Assembly (NCBI RefSeq): GCF_003063265.1
Contig: NZ_NERU01000026.1
Coordinates: 1 to 39,152 of the forward strand
Direction: 5' to 3'
From: Limnohabitans sp. WS1
GTDB taxonomy: Bacteria > Pseudomonadota > Gammaproteobacteria > Burkholderiales > Burkholderiaceae_C
Length of the DNA: 39,152 nt
Shown here: one piece after another, positions 1-7,181 of the stretch
Numbering within the stretch: the stretch's first letter is position 1
How the letters are laid out: each line of letters opens with the position of its first letter
Position numbers and translations under genes: made by a program
Notes under the pieces: generated by a model
What the model saw: only the letters and a program-made list of their open reading frames with translations
Database searches by the model: none
Told to the model about the DNA's origin: nothing

Positions 1-90
1 CGGGTGGCATCGGTCAAGGGCAGGCCAGCACCCCAGCCGCTGGCGCTGGGCACCGCAAACCGCACCAGGTCAAGGGCTGGGTTTCGTTTG
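1..90. repeat. Left-edge fragment of the element's mosaic repeat family
   Basis: This stretch shares blocks with the large repeat array at 7182-8150. CGGGTGGCATCG is at 1-12, CCCAGCCGCTGGCGCTGG at 32-49 and CGCACCAGGTCAAGGGC at 61-77, in the same orientation as the array copies near 7264, 7300 and 7201. A further CAGGTCAAGGGC sits at about 208-220, overlapping the 3' end of the primase gene. The array probably continues left of the window. I see no gene between 91 and 205; that stretch holds the 16-bp inverted copy listed separately. Confidence 0.7.
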
Positions 91-150
91 TGCCTTGCAT
101 GGTGCAAAGCCCTTGCACACCGATTCGCAGCGCAAAGGGGAACCCTGCCC

Positions 151-166
151 GCCCCCTTATCGGCGG
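151..166. repeat. 16-bp inverted repeat, left copy (partner at 8176-8191)
   Basis: GCCCCCTTATCGGCGG here is the exact reverse complement of CCGCCGATAAGGGGGC at 8176-8191. The two copies bracket the whole primase operon and each lies beside a block of the mosaic repeats. The function is unknown; the boundary or replication-site idea is only inference. Confidence 0.65.
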
Positions 167-205
167 GCCACCACTCAGGGGTACACGGCCCCCAATGGCA
201 CGGGT

Positions 206-3200
206 TCACAGGTCAAGGGCGAAGATATCAGGGGTGATCCGGTAGCAGCGGGACAGGCCCAAACCGGGTAGGCGGGGCTTACAGTCAAAGCGGCCTTTGG
301 CTTCGGGCACCAGGCACCCATGTTCAACCAGCACACGGGCCACAGCGCCAGCCTCGAAGCCCCTGCACACCTCAGCCTTGAACACCTCAGCGTGAATGAA
401 ATATTCGGTACTGACTGATTCGGCCATGGTTGACGCCATGCGCTCCCCGTATTCCCGTTGGTGTTCGGCATCGTTCTTGATCGGCTTGCCGTCCTCGCTC
501 ACCATGCGCCTGAAACCGGCCCGATTCAGGGTCTTGGCTGCATGGTCATCACCAGCCCTGTGCCACCAGGTAAACCGGCCCTCACCGTGCGATTCAAGGA
601 ACGCCCGCACTTGTCGCAGCATCGCGCTAACCTCACCGTCACCAGCGCCGCCCCTTGACGCCATCCATGCGTTAAAACAGGTGGTCGCGGCCCGTTCGCT
701 CTCGCCCGGCTCCCAGCCTGTCAAACCCGCCTTTGTGGCCATCTCGCCCGCTGCACCTACCAGGGCAAAGCGCAAACCCACTCGGTGAACCTGCCCGCCC
801 CCGGCTTCTGGGATCATGCGGGCCTGTATCGCCTGCACCCGCTGGCGTATGTCGGCTTTCAGCGTTTGGGCGTTTTCGGTCAGCCACTGCAACCAGGCAC
901 GGCCCGGGCCACCGTAGCAGCGGCCCGCCTGTTCAACGATGTGGCGAGAAAACGCAGACCCGCCGCCCTCTAACCCGTGCGTGGTTTCCAGCATTCCCAA
1001 ACCAGCGCCAGCATCAGCGGGAATATCGGCCATTCGCACTTCTTGCCCGGTTCGTGCCCGCTTCATGCCTTCGGCCATGTGATCGGCCAAACCCAATTCA
1101 CCCGCAGACAGGAACAGCAGCCGCCAGGACAGCCGGGGCCGTAGTGCGACGCTACGGTTTACCCGTGCTTTGCTTGATTCGTTGGCCAGCATGTAGGCGC
1201 ACTCACCCGCCGTTTTAGGGTCCACCTGTGCCAGTTCATCCAGCACCAGCAGCGAATCGCAATGTTGGGCTGCAATCGCTTCTAGGGCGTTGTCGGTGGT
1301 GCGCCAGCGTTGCAGGTAGTTGGGGCCACCGTTCACGCTTGCGGCCACCTTCAAGGCCGTGGTTTTGCCCGTGCTCGATCCACCTCGAAAGTGGAACCCG
1401 CCCGATTCAACCCCAGCCGGGCGCAGCAAAGGCCCGGCAAAGGCGCTGGCCACAGCAAACACCAGGCGGGAATTACCCGCACACAGTGCCCCCACACGGT
1501 CACGCCATTGGTCAGCAGTGCCTTTGACTGTGAATGTGTTTTCCATGGCTTGGTCACTTTGAAACACGATGCGTTCGGCTTCATCGCCCATGGTTTCGCG
1601 TGGCAACACAAAGGCCAAGCCGTGCCATCCTATGCGGTCGGTGCAGATGGTGAAGTCATCGGGCTGGCGCGTTTGAATGTATTGGGTCAGCAGGTTACGG
1701 GCGCGGGGTGAAGCGCCAATTAACAAGCCCTGAGACATAAGATAAGCCCGGTATTCGGCCCCATCGCTTGACAGGGTACGGGCAGGCATCGCCCATGTTT
1801 TGACCTGCCCCAATGGATCGGCAAAGCGCAGCAAGTACCCCCAGCCGCCGCCGTCCTGATCGCGGGTCCGGGCCAATACATCCAAGCGGCTGCACAGCCA
1901 TTCGGCCTTTGTGGGTTCCCCGTCCTTGTCCACACCCGCATAAAAAACCCCGTCCTCGTTCACACTGAAACGGTCCCATTCGTTTGATGCTTTTCGGTCG
2001 GTGCGGTCATCGTCACCGCCGTGGCCACCATCGCCACCAGCAGCGCCAGCACCGGCCCCGCTTGAAGGCTTTTTCTTTCGTGCTGTGGGCTTGGTCTTGC
2101 CGGGCGCGTTTGCGGGGCGCGTGGCCTTGTCTGGTGCGTCCTGTGCGTCCTGTGCGTCATCGGGCGCGTCATCCTGTGCGGCCAATGCTGCCAGTTCGTG
2201 ATCGGCAATCGCAGACAACACGCAGTCACGCACAGCGTCAAGGCCGTGGGCTTGGTGCATGTCGTTGAAGTCGCTTTGATCCGGGGTCAGATCGGCCGGA
2301 AAAATGGCCACACCTTGCACAGCCACAGCCGCCGCCGTGGCCTTGATCTTGCCGGGGTTGCTGCCCGTCTTGGTGTACGTGGCTTGGTCATCGTCACCAC
2401 ACAGCACCAGCAGCGCCGCCGGGTAATGCTGGCGCAGGGCGCGGGCCACTTTGTCCAGGTTGCCCGCATCGAAGGCCACAGCCACCGGGTAGCCCGTGGC
2501 CTCGTGCAAGCTGGCCGCCGTGGCGTAACCCTCAGCCACCAAAATGACCCGCACAGCCGCCGCATGATCGCCGCCATGTTCGCCCGTCTGATCGCCATCA
2601 CGGGCACCAGCGCCAGCCACAGCAGCCGGGGCAGGGACAGCACCCAGCAAGTGCCACAGGCCCGATTTGCGGCCATCCTTCAAAAACCGCTTTTGGCCGT
2701 CAGCCTTCACGTTTTGCAGGTTCCACAGCTTGCCGGTCAGATCACGCAGGGGCACCATCAAAGCGCCGTCAGCCGCCGTGTAGCGCAGACCGTGACCCTT
2801 CACACCTTTTCGCACCAGGTAAGCGGATTCGCCTTGATCGCTGCCTGCCGCCCATGCCTTCACAGCAGCCACCGCCGCCGCCTCATGGCGCAGGCTTTGG
2901 GCTTCGGCTTCTTTGGCCATGGCTTCGGCCTGTTCTTGCTGGCGCTGGGCGAGTACTTCGGGCGAAGGTTTGGCCGCTGCCTGCCCGTCTTTGGGCAAGG
3001 TGTAGCCGTGTTGTTTGGCCAGGTGGATCAATGACCCCATGGTCACAGACCCGCCCGCCTTGAAAGATTTCCAAGCCGTTCGGCACTCGCTGGCCTTGAA
3101 GCCCGGGGCGGTTTCAGACCATTGGGCGAACAGGTCATAACCGCCTTCATCGGGGAATTCTGATTTGATCGCCATGCCTACCCGTGCCCATTCATCGCGG

Positions 3201-3262
3201 GGCAGGTTCGCCGGGATATGCGCCAGGGCTTGCCGGGTTGTTTCGTGTGTGTGGTGGGTCAT
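206..3262 (-). CDS. P4-alpha-like primase-helicase (PriCT, TOPRIM, DUF927)
   Basis: A 1018-aa protein with the architecture of satellite and plasmid primase-helicases, expected to prime and unwind the element's own replication. Residues about 7-90 resemble the PriCT-2 domain. Residues about 238-350 form a TOPRIM domain with the EGYATA motif (244-249) and an acidic GDDD (289-292). Residues about 355-425 are an acidic/basic low-complexity linker, partly encoded by a 9-bp tandem repeat (GTGCGTCCT units near 2135-2160). Residues about 430-900 match DUF927 helicases, with Walker A GSSTGKTT (628-635) and Walker B LLVLDEL (671-677). The ATG at 3262 sits just before the PriCT homology, but its ribosome site is weak. 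It is the last gene of the operon. Motif assignment is firm; the role in episomal replication is inferred from the P4 alpha family. Confidence 0.9.
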   Translation of the reverse strand: MTHHTHETTRQALAHIPANLPRDEWARVGMAIKSEFPDEGGYDLFAQWSETAPGFKASECRTAWKSFKAGGSVTMGSLIHLAKQHGYTLPKDGQAAAKPSPEVLAQRQQEQAEAMAKEAEAQSLRHEAAAVAAVKAWAAGSDQGESAYLVRKGVKGHGLRYTAADGALMVPLRDLTGKLWNLQNVKADGQKRFLKDGRKSGLWHLLGAVPAPAAVAGAGARDGDQTGEHGGDHAAAVRVILVAEGYATAASLHEATGYPVAVAFDAGNLDKVARALRQHYPAALLVLCGDDDQATYTKTGSNPGKIKATAAAVAVQGVAIFPADLTPDQSDFNDMHQAHGLDAVRDCVLSAIADHELAALAAQDDAPDDAQDAQDAPDKATRPANAPGKTKPTARKKKPSSGAGAGAAGGDGGHGGDDDRTDRKASNEWDRFSVNEDGVFYAGVDKDGEPTKAEWLCSRLDVLARTRDQDGGGWGYLLRFADPLGQVKTWAMPARTLSSDGAEYRAYLMSQGLLIGASPRARNLLTQYIQTRQPDDFTICTDRIGWHGLAFVLPRETMGDEAERIVFQSDQAMENTFTVKGTADQWRDRVGALCAGNSRLVFAVASAFAGPLLRPAGVESGGFHFRGGSSTGKTTALKVAASVNGGPNYLQRWRTTDNALEAIAAQHCDSLLVLDELAQVDPKTAGECAYMLANESSKARVNRSVALRPRLSWRLLFLSAGELGLADHMAEGMKRARTGQEVRMADIPADAGAGLGMLETTHGLEGGGSAFSRHIVEQAGRCYGGPGRAWLQWLTENAQTLKADIRQRVQAIQARMIPEAGGGQVHRVGLRFALVGAAGEMATKAGLTGWEPGESERAATTCFNAWMASRGGAGDGEVSAMLRQVRAFLESHGEGRFTWWHRAGDDHAAKTLNRAGFRRMVSEDGKPIKNDAEHQREYGERMASTMAESVSTEYFIHAEVFKAEVCRGFEAGAVARVLVEHGCLVPEAKGRFDCKPRLPGLGLSRCYRITPDIFALDL

Positions 3263-3295
3263 GGGGGTGTCATGGTTTTGATTGTGGGCACGGCA

Positions 3296-3526
3296 TCAGC
3301 TCCGAAAAGGTCGGCATGGCGGGCGCTTGCAGCGGAAACCGCCCGGGCGTACACCGGGGGCAAATGGCAAGGGCCGGGGGGTTTGTGGCGGTGCGGTCGG
3401 TGCGACTACACCAGCAGGCACAGACAGCAGCGCCAGCAGCAACACGGGGGCACCTTGCAGCCTGCCCGGGGTCACACTTAGGCCGTGCTGGCGCAGGCGG
3501 GCGGTTTGTGTGGGGTTTAAAGCCAT
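3296..3526 (-). CDS. Small hypothetical protein, translationally coupled
   Basis: A 76-aa ORF with no recognised domain. The ATG at 3526 overlaps the stop of the preceding gene by one base (TGATG); a GTG one codon earlier at 3529 would give a 4-bp overlap. The N-terminal third is polar (NPTQTARLRQHG), followed by a hydrophobic stretch (about residues 27-44) and a Pro/Arg-rich tail. The tight junction favours a real gene, but the composition is GC-driven and other frames are also open here, so it could be spurious. Confidence 0.45.
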   Translation of the reverse strand: MALNPTQTARLRQHGLSVTPGRLQGAPVLLLALLSVPAGVVAPTAPPQTPRPLPFAPGVRPGGFRCKRPPCRPFRS

Positions 3527-3804
3527 CACCGCCCCAGCCCAAACACGGCATTACTCAGATCACCCACAGCGCCGCCGATTCGCTCGCCGGTATCGTCCAG
3601 GCTTTGAGCAACCCCCAGCAGCGCCAGCGTTTGCGCGTGTTGAATGACGTTTTCAGCCGTGGGCGCTTTGTCACCACAAAGGGTAGAAAGCTGATCCGCT
3701 GCAAGGGCCAGCAAACCCGGGCCGAAAGTCTTGGCGTAGTCATCGCTACCCCTTGCCTTGTCAGTGGCGTGGGGGGTGGTATCGGTGGGGGTCGTGTTCT
3801 TCAT
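3526..3804 (-). CDS. Small hypothetical protein downstream of alpA
   Basis: A 92-aa soluble protein, unrecognised. The N-terminus is Thr-rich (KNTTPTDTTPHATDKA), followed by a helical, moderately hydrophobic body. The ATG at 3804 overlaps the alpA stop as ATGA, and a strong AGGAGG lies about 8 bases upstream inside alpA, so the start is well supported. It lies between the AlpA-type regulator and the primase, where P4-like elements often carry small replication or copy-control genes. That role is only suggested by position. Confidence 0.7.
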   Translation of the reverse strand: MKNTTPTDTTPHATDKARGSDDYAKTFGPGLLALAADQLSTLCGDKAPTAENVIQHAQTLALLGVAQSLDDTGERIGGAVGDLSNAVFGLGR

Positions 3805-4046
3805 TGCTGGGCCTCCTGAATACGGTCTTGCACCCATTGGTGAACGGCACTTTCTGGCCATGCGCTCATGCGGCCTATCTGGATCGGGCGGGGAAACTTG
3901 CCCTCTTTGATCCAGCCATAAATGGTTGATTTTTGGAAATTCACAACTGCCACCACTTGGGGCAGGCGAATCAGTCGATCCCGGGGTGTCACGGGCTTGG
4001 CCGTGTGCGCCAGGTGCAGGGCTGGGGCTTGGGTTTGTGCGTCCAT
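3801..4046 (-). CDS. alpA: AlpA-family excisionase-like transcriptional regulator
   Basis: An 81-aa winged-helix/MerR-like DNA-binding protein of the AlpA (prophage CP4-57 regulator) type. The family core is visible: RDRLIRLPQVVAVVNFQKSTIYGWIKEGKFPRPIQIG, followed by the closing SAWPESAVHQWVQDRI. I chose the ATG at 4046 because AAGGAA stands 6 bases upstream; the longer open frame to 4145 has no such site. Family members activate integrase or excision functions in satellite elements. Here it heads the four-gene alpA-primase section and lies just downstream of a perfect 14-bp inverted repeat (4137-4182), a candidate operator. Confidence 0.88.
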   Translation of the reverse strand: MDAQTQAPALHLAHTAKPVTPRDRLIRLPQVVAVVNFQKSTIYGWIKEGKFPRPIQIGRMSAWPESAVHQWVQDRIQEAQQ

Positions 4047-4136
4047 TGCGGTTCCTTTTCCATTTGCCGCCACCCAAAACCGGGATTGGCCGGGGGCGTT
4101 GGATCGGAATTTGAAAGCCGCAAGCCCCTTGCATAC

Positions 4137-4182
4137 AACTTGCAAACATCCGCGCTATGAGGCTGCAAGATGTTTGCAAGTT
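4137..4182. promoter_or_regulatory. Candidate operator: 14-bp perfect inverted repeat upstream of alpA
   Basis: AACTTGCAAACATC (4137-4150) and its exact reverse complement GATGTTTGCAAGTT (4169-4182) are separated by 18 bases. There is no U-run on either side, which argues against an intrinsic terminator. The site lies between the stop of the upstream gene (4192) and the alpA start (4046). A further CTTGCA half-like site lies at about 4128-4133. Binding by an element-encoded regulator is inferred. Confidence 0.6.
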
Positions 4183-4191
4183 ATTGGCAAT

Positions 4192-4977
4192 TCAGGCCGC
4201 TTTTACATTCGTCCAATGATCCTGCAAGGCTGCACCGCCTCGGGCTGAGGTTGCGGCCTGTATCTGCCCTAGGTCGGGCTTGTCGTGCCCGTTGGGGTTG
4301 GCCTTGTACTTTTTTAGAGCCCCCTCCAGCGCCTGCCGTGTAATGCCCGCCTTCTTTGCTATGAGGGTCGGTTTAACACCGCTTTCAACCGCCTCGCAAA
4401 TGGGCTTTAGTTTTGCGTGGGTCCATTCAGGTTTTTTACCGCCCTCGGATTGGCTTTTGTGCAGTTCCGCTGCCTCTTGCCATGTCTTGATTTCTTCGGC
4501 ATTTTCATCCGCCCCTTTGGAAAAATTCTCCAAAGCCCAACGCAGATCAAATGCCCATGGCAAGTGCTCCATGAGGTCGGTTAACTGCCCAACAGACAGA
4601 ACCCATTCGCTTTGATTGGCCTCCGGTACGGGCAACAAAGAAACACCGTGCAGCGGGATCAATATCGCCTCATTGATACCTCGATCAATAACCCGCTTCC
4701 AATGCGACAGGGCTGTTTTCAATTGATCCTCGGGGAGTTCATCGCCTTTGTGGGACTCCAACACCCACAGCACAACAGCGAAAAACTGCAAGGGCGTCAT
4801 CAATCCAGAAAATGCAACCCCTTTGGCCCATGACCTCCAATTTTCCAAAACGGCTTCAACACGATGGTGGAATTCATCGCCGGTTTTTTTGCTGTCTTTG
4901 CATTGATCCATAGGGGCCGTGGGCGGGCGTTCGCTGGCCTTGCTGGCCTGCCGTGTGGTGGTGGTCTTGATGGTCAT
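4192..4977 (-). CDS. Hypothetical protein with C-terminal helix-turn-helix
   Basis: A 261-aa protein, function not recognised. Residues about 30-170 are a mostly helical globular region (EAVLENWRSWAKGV, LQFFAVVLWVLESHKG). Residues about 190-225 look like a resolvase-type HTH (ICEAVESGVKPTLIAKKAGI, then TRQALEGALKKYK). Its ATG (4977) overlaps the stop of the upstream HTH gene as ATGA, so the two are probably translationally coupled. The N-terminus MTIKTTTTRQ resembles that of the gene at 5217-5552. GC and T content are more normal than in the surrounding repeats. Confidence 0.8.
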   Translation of the reverse strand: MTIKTTTTRQASKASERPPTAPMDQCKDSKKTGDEFHHRVEAVLENWRSWAKGVAFSGLMTPLQFFAVVLWVLESHKGDELPEDQLKTALSHWKRVIDRGINEAILIPLHGVSLLPVPEANQSEWVLSVGQLTDLMEHLPWAFDLRWALENFSKGADENAEEIKTWQEAAELHKSQSEGGKKPEWTHAKLKPICEAVESGVKPTLIAKKAGITRQALEGALKKYKANPNGHDKPDLGQIQAATSARGGAALQDHWTNVKAA

Positions 4978-5213
4978 GATCGGCCCTTCGAACTATTGCG
5001 CTCCCACTGCATAACGTCTGCAAGAAACCAAAACCCATGCTTGTCCGGCAAAGGGAAGCCGGGTTCTTTTACTCGCTTGGTCATTGTGTTACGGCTGATT
5101 TTTAATCGCTCGCACATTTGGGCACGGGTAAGCCGCACGCCCATTGCTTGCGTCAGTGCATTTATTGCGTCCGTCAGCAACTCAAGCCGTTGGATTATTT
5201 CAGCGTTGGTCAT
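4974..5213 (-). CDS. Small HTH DNA-binding protein
   Basis: A 79-aa protein. The N-terminal helix (NAEIIQRLELLTDAINALTQ) may be a short coiled coil. It is followed by a winged-HTH of the excisionase/MerR type (VRLTRAQMCERLKISRNTMT, then KRVKEPGFPLPDKHGFWFLADVMQWER). AAGGA about 9 bases upstream of the ATG at 5213, inside the end of the preceding gene, supports the start. It could be the element's excisionase (RDF) or a repressor; the sequence does not separate these. Confidence 0.8.
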   Translation of the reverse strand: MTNAEIIQRLELLTDAINALTQAMGVRLTRAQMCERLKISRNTMTKRVKEPGFPLPDKHGFWFLADVMQWERNSSKGRS

Positions 5214-5216
5214 GTC

Positions 5217-5552
5217 TCATCCTTCAACAATAGGCAAAACAACGGGCGTGTAATCGCAGGTTGTTGGTTCATTCATCCAGTTTGACCAGCGTGGTTCATC
5301 CAACAGGCCCGGACAGGCCAGACTTGAAGCCACTTGGTTGACGTAACCGATACGCTGCACCATCAGCTCCATGTGTGAAGCCATGGCCTCCAAACGGCTT
5401 GTTTCCGTTGCCTCTGGTGCGCGAAGGGCATCCAGCATTTCAAGCACCATGCTGGCGCAGGCGTTGACCTCTACAAAGGCACCGGCCAGGCGTTGCGCGT
5501 TGGTGGGTTTGTGTGGGTTGGTGGTGTTGGTCTTGGTGGTCTTGGTGGTCAT
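5217..5552 (-). CDS. Hypothetical protein (111 aa)
   Basis: No domain recognised. The Thr/Lys/Asn-rich N-terminus (MTTKTTKTNTTNPHKPT) is followed by a helical region (QRLAGAFVEVNACASMVLEM) and a C-terminus rich in Pro, Trp and Asn (EPRWSNWMNEPTTCDYTP). The start overlaps the stop of the upstream gene as ATGA. The 20 bases around this junction (5544-5563) are identical to those around the next junction upstream (5735-5754). Confidence 0.7.
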   Translation of the reverse strand: MTTKTTKTNTTNPHKPTNAQRLAGAFVEVNACASMVLEMLDALRAPEATETSRLEAMASHMELMVQRIGYVNQVASSLACPGLLDEPRWSNWMNEPTTCDYTPVVLPIVEG

Positions 5553-5743
5553 GCTGCACCGCCTTCCAATTTGGCCAATCGCTTCGTGAGCGTTCGTTCA
5601 ATTGCTTTGGCCACCGCCTTGGATTCGGTTGCACTGAGCACCAGTTCACCGTATGCGGTTGCTGCAACAAGCCCATGTAAACGAATGTCGGGGAGTTGCT
5701 TGGAAATGGCATAACGGGTTTCGTTGATTTGCTGGGTGGTCAT
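5549..5743 (-). CDS. Small hypothetical protein (64 aa)
   Basis: Unrecognised small protein (MTTQQINETRYAISKQLPDI; C-terminus KLEGGAA). It is predicted to be mostly helical with a basic stretch near the end (AIERTLTKRLAKLE). Both ends overlap neighbours by 4 bp. The in-frame ATG at 5743 is preferred over the longer open frame to 5869, which would run well into the upstream gene. Confidence 0.65.
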   Translation of the reverse strand: MTTQQINETRYAISKQLPDIRLHGLVAATAYGELVLSATESKAVAKAIERTLTKRLAKLEGGAA

Positions 5744-6072
5744 GCTGCACCGCCGTTCTGAGTACGGGCACCAGCGCCGGGCCTCGTGGCCTGTTCGTGG
5801 TTCCCAATGCCTTGATGCATGGATTGGGTCAACTCGATGGCGAATGACAGCAGGTGGTAAACGCTCCATGCAGCAGCAGGGGCGCGTTCAACGTCATCGC
5901 ACAGGGCGATATTTTCGGCCCCGGCTTGTGCCGCTGCCAGCAGGGTTGTCAGGTGGTCAAAGGCATCACCCAGGGGCACACCTTCACGCACTGAAAACAG
6001 GGTGTCGCCGTTGGCGTTGGCTTTGTGAAAGTGGTGCAGGCCCGTCACTGGCGTGGTTTGGTTTTGCTGCAT
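5740..6072 (-). CDS. DUF3077-like small protein
   Basis: A 110-aa protein. The central segment (LFSVREGVPLGDAFDHLTTL, then LAAAQAGAENIALCDDV) resembles DUF3077/DUF6124-type proteins common in Pseudomonas and Burkholderiales elements; their function is unknown. GGAGGG stands about 7 bases upstream of the ATG. The C-terminal tail (RPGAGARTQNGGAA) contains the element's recurrent AGAGAR-coding motif (14 bp shared at 5765-5778). Second gene of the operon, 3 bp after the first gene's stop. Confidence 0.75.
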   Translation of the reverse strand: MQQNQTTPVTGLHHFHKANANGDTLFSVREGVPLGDAFDHLTTLLAAAQAGAENIALCDDVERAPAAAWSVYHLLSFAIELTQSMHQGIGNHEQATRPGAGARTQNGGAA

Positions 6073-6075
6073 GGT

Positions 6076-6348
6076 TCAACCCTCCAACGATGCGAAGGCC
6101 CGGGCACCAGCGCCAGCAGGTGCGGGCGTGTGGGTGGGTTTGTTCAGGCGGTTCAGTGCCCCCAATGCCTGCACCGCTTTGCGGGTAGCGCCGGGGATGT
6201 TGCCCGCATTGGATCGCAGGTAGTGCAGCGCCATGGCCAGGGCGTTTTCTGCCTCTTGGTGCGCTGCCATCGTGGCCAGGTCGTGCGGGGTGTTGGTGGG
6301 TGTTGCCGTGCTGGGTCGGCGGGTCAAGTGAATGACGTTGGGTGTCAT
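6076..6348 (-). CDS. Small hypothetical protein, first gene of the element operon
   Basis: A 90-aa protein of unknown function. The Pro/Thr-rich N-terminus (IHLTRRPSTATPTNTP) is followed by a helical core (AAHQEAENALAMALHYLRSN, then TRKAVQALGALNRLNK) and a Pro/Ala/Gly tail (PAPAGAGARAFASLEG) encoded through the dispersed 17-bp motif (6101-6117). AGGAG lies 9 bases upstream of the ATG. A three-codon ORF (M-K-P) begins within that spacer and ends on this gene's ATG; I do not claim it is used. Confidence 0.7.
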   Translation of the reverse strand: MTPNVIHLTRRPSTATPTNTPHDLATMAAHQEAENALAMALHYLRSNAGNIPGATRKAVQALGALNRLNKPTHTPAPAGAGARAFASLEG

Positions 6349-6654
6349 GGCTTCATGCTCCTAACTGAGACTTGAAAACCACTCGCCACGTTTTGAAGCG
6401 CAGCGGGTGGGCGGGATGTTCAAAACACGTAGTTAGACGTGCGCCGGGCGTTGCCGCTTCGGCCATCCCGCCCGAAAACCAAAGCCCCCGCCGCCGTGGC
6501 GTGGGCATGTTCAGACGTGACAAAACGCCACTATCGGGGGCGTTGCACCGCTAACTACAAAGGTGTTTTGAAGCACCGGCCCCGGTCAGGGGTTGGGCGA
6601 ATTATTGCACGGGCTGGGGCGTAGGTGTCGCAGGCATCAGGACAGGCGAAGGCA
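6349..6654. promoter_or_regulatory. Leader/control region of the element operon with nested inverted repeats
   Basis: No convincing gene. GTTTTGAA (6390-6397) faces TTCAAAAC (6419-6426), and a third GTTTTGAA is at 6565-6572. CTAACT (6361-6366) faces AGTTAG (6431-6436), and CTAACTAC recurs at 6551-6558 as the inverse of GTAGTTAG at 6429-6436. As the region upstream of the first operon gene it is the obvious place for promoter and operators, but no clear -35/-10 pair was found. Confidence 0.5.
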
Positions 6655-6782
6655 TCGCAGCAAGCAACCCGCCCGGGCATCGCTGGCGCAGGGCACCGGC
6701 TGCACTCGATCACGTCACCGGTCAAGCCGTGGCCACCAGCAGCCGCACCAGGTCAACACCACACAGCGCCCGCCTGATCCGG

Positions 6783-6835
6783 GGCCGTGCCTGTGCCTGT
6801 GCCTGTGCCCTTGCCCGTGGCCGTGCCCGTGGCCG
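6783..6835. repeat. Hexanucleotide tract (GTGCCT/GTGCCC/GTGGCC)
   Basis: Short tandem hexamers of the GTGCCN/GTGGCC type, slightly degenerate. A second tract lies in the next unit at about 6983-7045. Such tracts are prone to slippage. In translation they would give Pro-Val or Gly-His runs, depending on strand. Confidence 0.75.
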
Positions 6836-6982
6836 CCGCACAGCAGCGCCAGCACCAACAAGCAACCCGCCCGGCCATCGCTGGCGCAGGCCACCGCCTG
6901 CACTCGATCACGCCACCGGGCAGGCCGTGGCCACCAGCCACCGCACCAGGTCAACACCACACAGCGCCCGCCTGATCCGTGG

Positions 6983-7045
6983 CCGGGGTCTTGCCCGTGC
7001 CCGTGCCCGTGCCCGTGCCCTTGGCCGTGGCCGTGGCCTTGCCAT
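6983..7045. repeat. Hexanucleotide tract, second copy (GTGCCC-rich)
   Basis: Four near-perfect GTGCCC units followed by GTGGCC-type units, placed at the equivalent point of the second mosaic unit. The copy number differs from the first tract, consistent with slippage after duplication. Confidence 0.75.
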
Positions 7046-7181
7046 CTTTGCCACCACACCGCACAGCAGCGCCAGCACCAACAAGCAACCCGCCCGGCCA
7101 TCGCTGGCGCAGCGCACCGGCTGCACTCGATCACGCCACCGGGCACCGGGCCTGCAAGGCCGCACGGGCCTAAACCGGGCC

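Larger units (their letters stand above)
6655..7181. repeat. Mosaic repeat array, first family (three units of about 200 bp)
   Basis: Units begin with CAAGCAACCCGCCCGG at about 6661, 6859 and 7082 (spacings 198 and about 223 bp). Each is followed by ATCGCTGGCGCAG and a CTGCACTCGATCAC block. The first two units share an identical 38-bp block (6744-6781 and 6942-6979), followed by hexanucleotide tracts. Long ORFs exist in several frames on both strands, but T is so scarce that stop codons can hardly occur, and unit spacing is not consistently a multiple of three. I treat it as non-coding. Confidence 0.8.

Noticed and set aside
6429..6558. Integron attC-like site (GTTAGAC and CTAAC ends)
   Set aside because: The core-like sites are in the wrong order and CGCTAAC does not fit RYYYAAC; no integron integrase.
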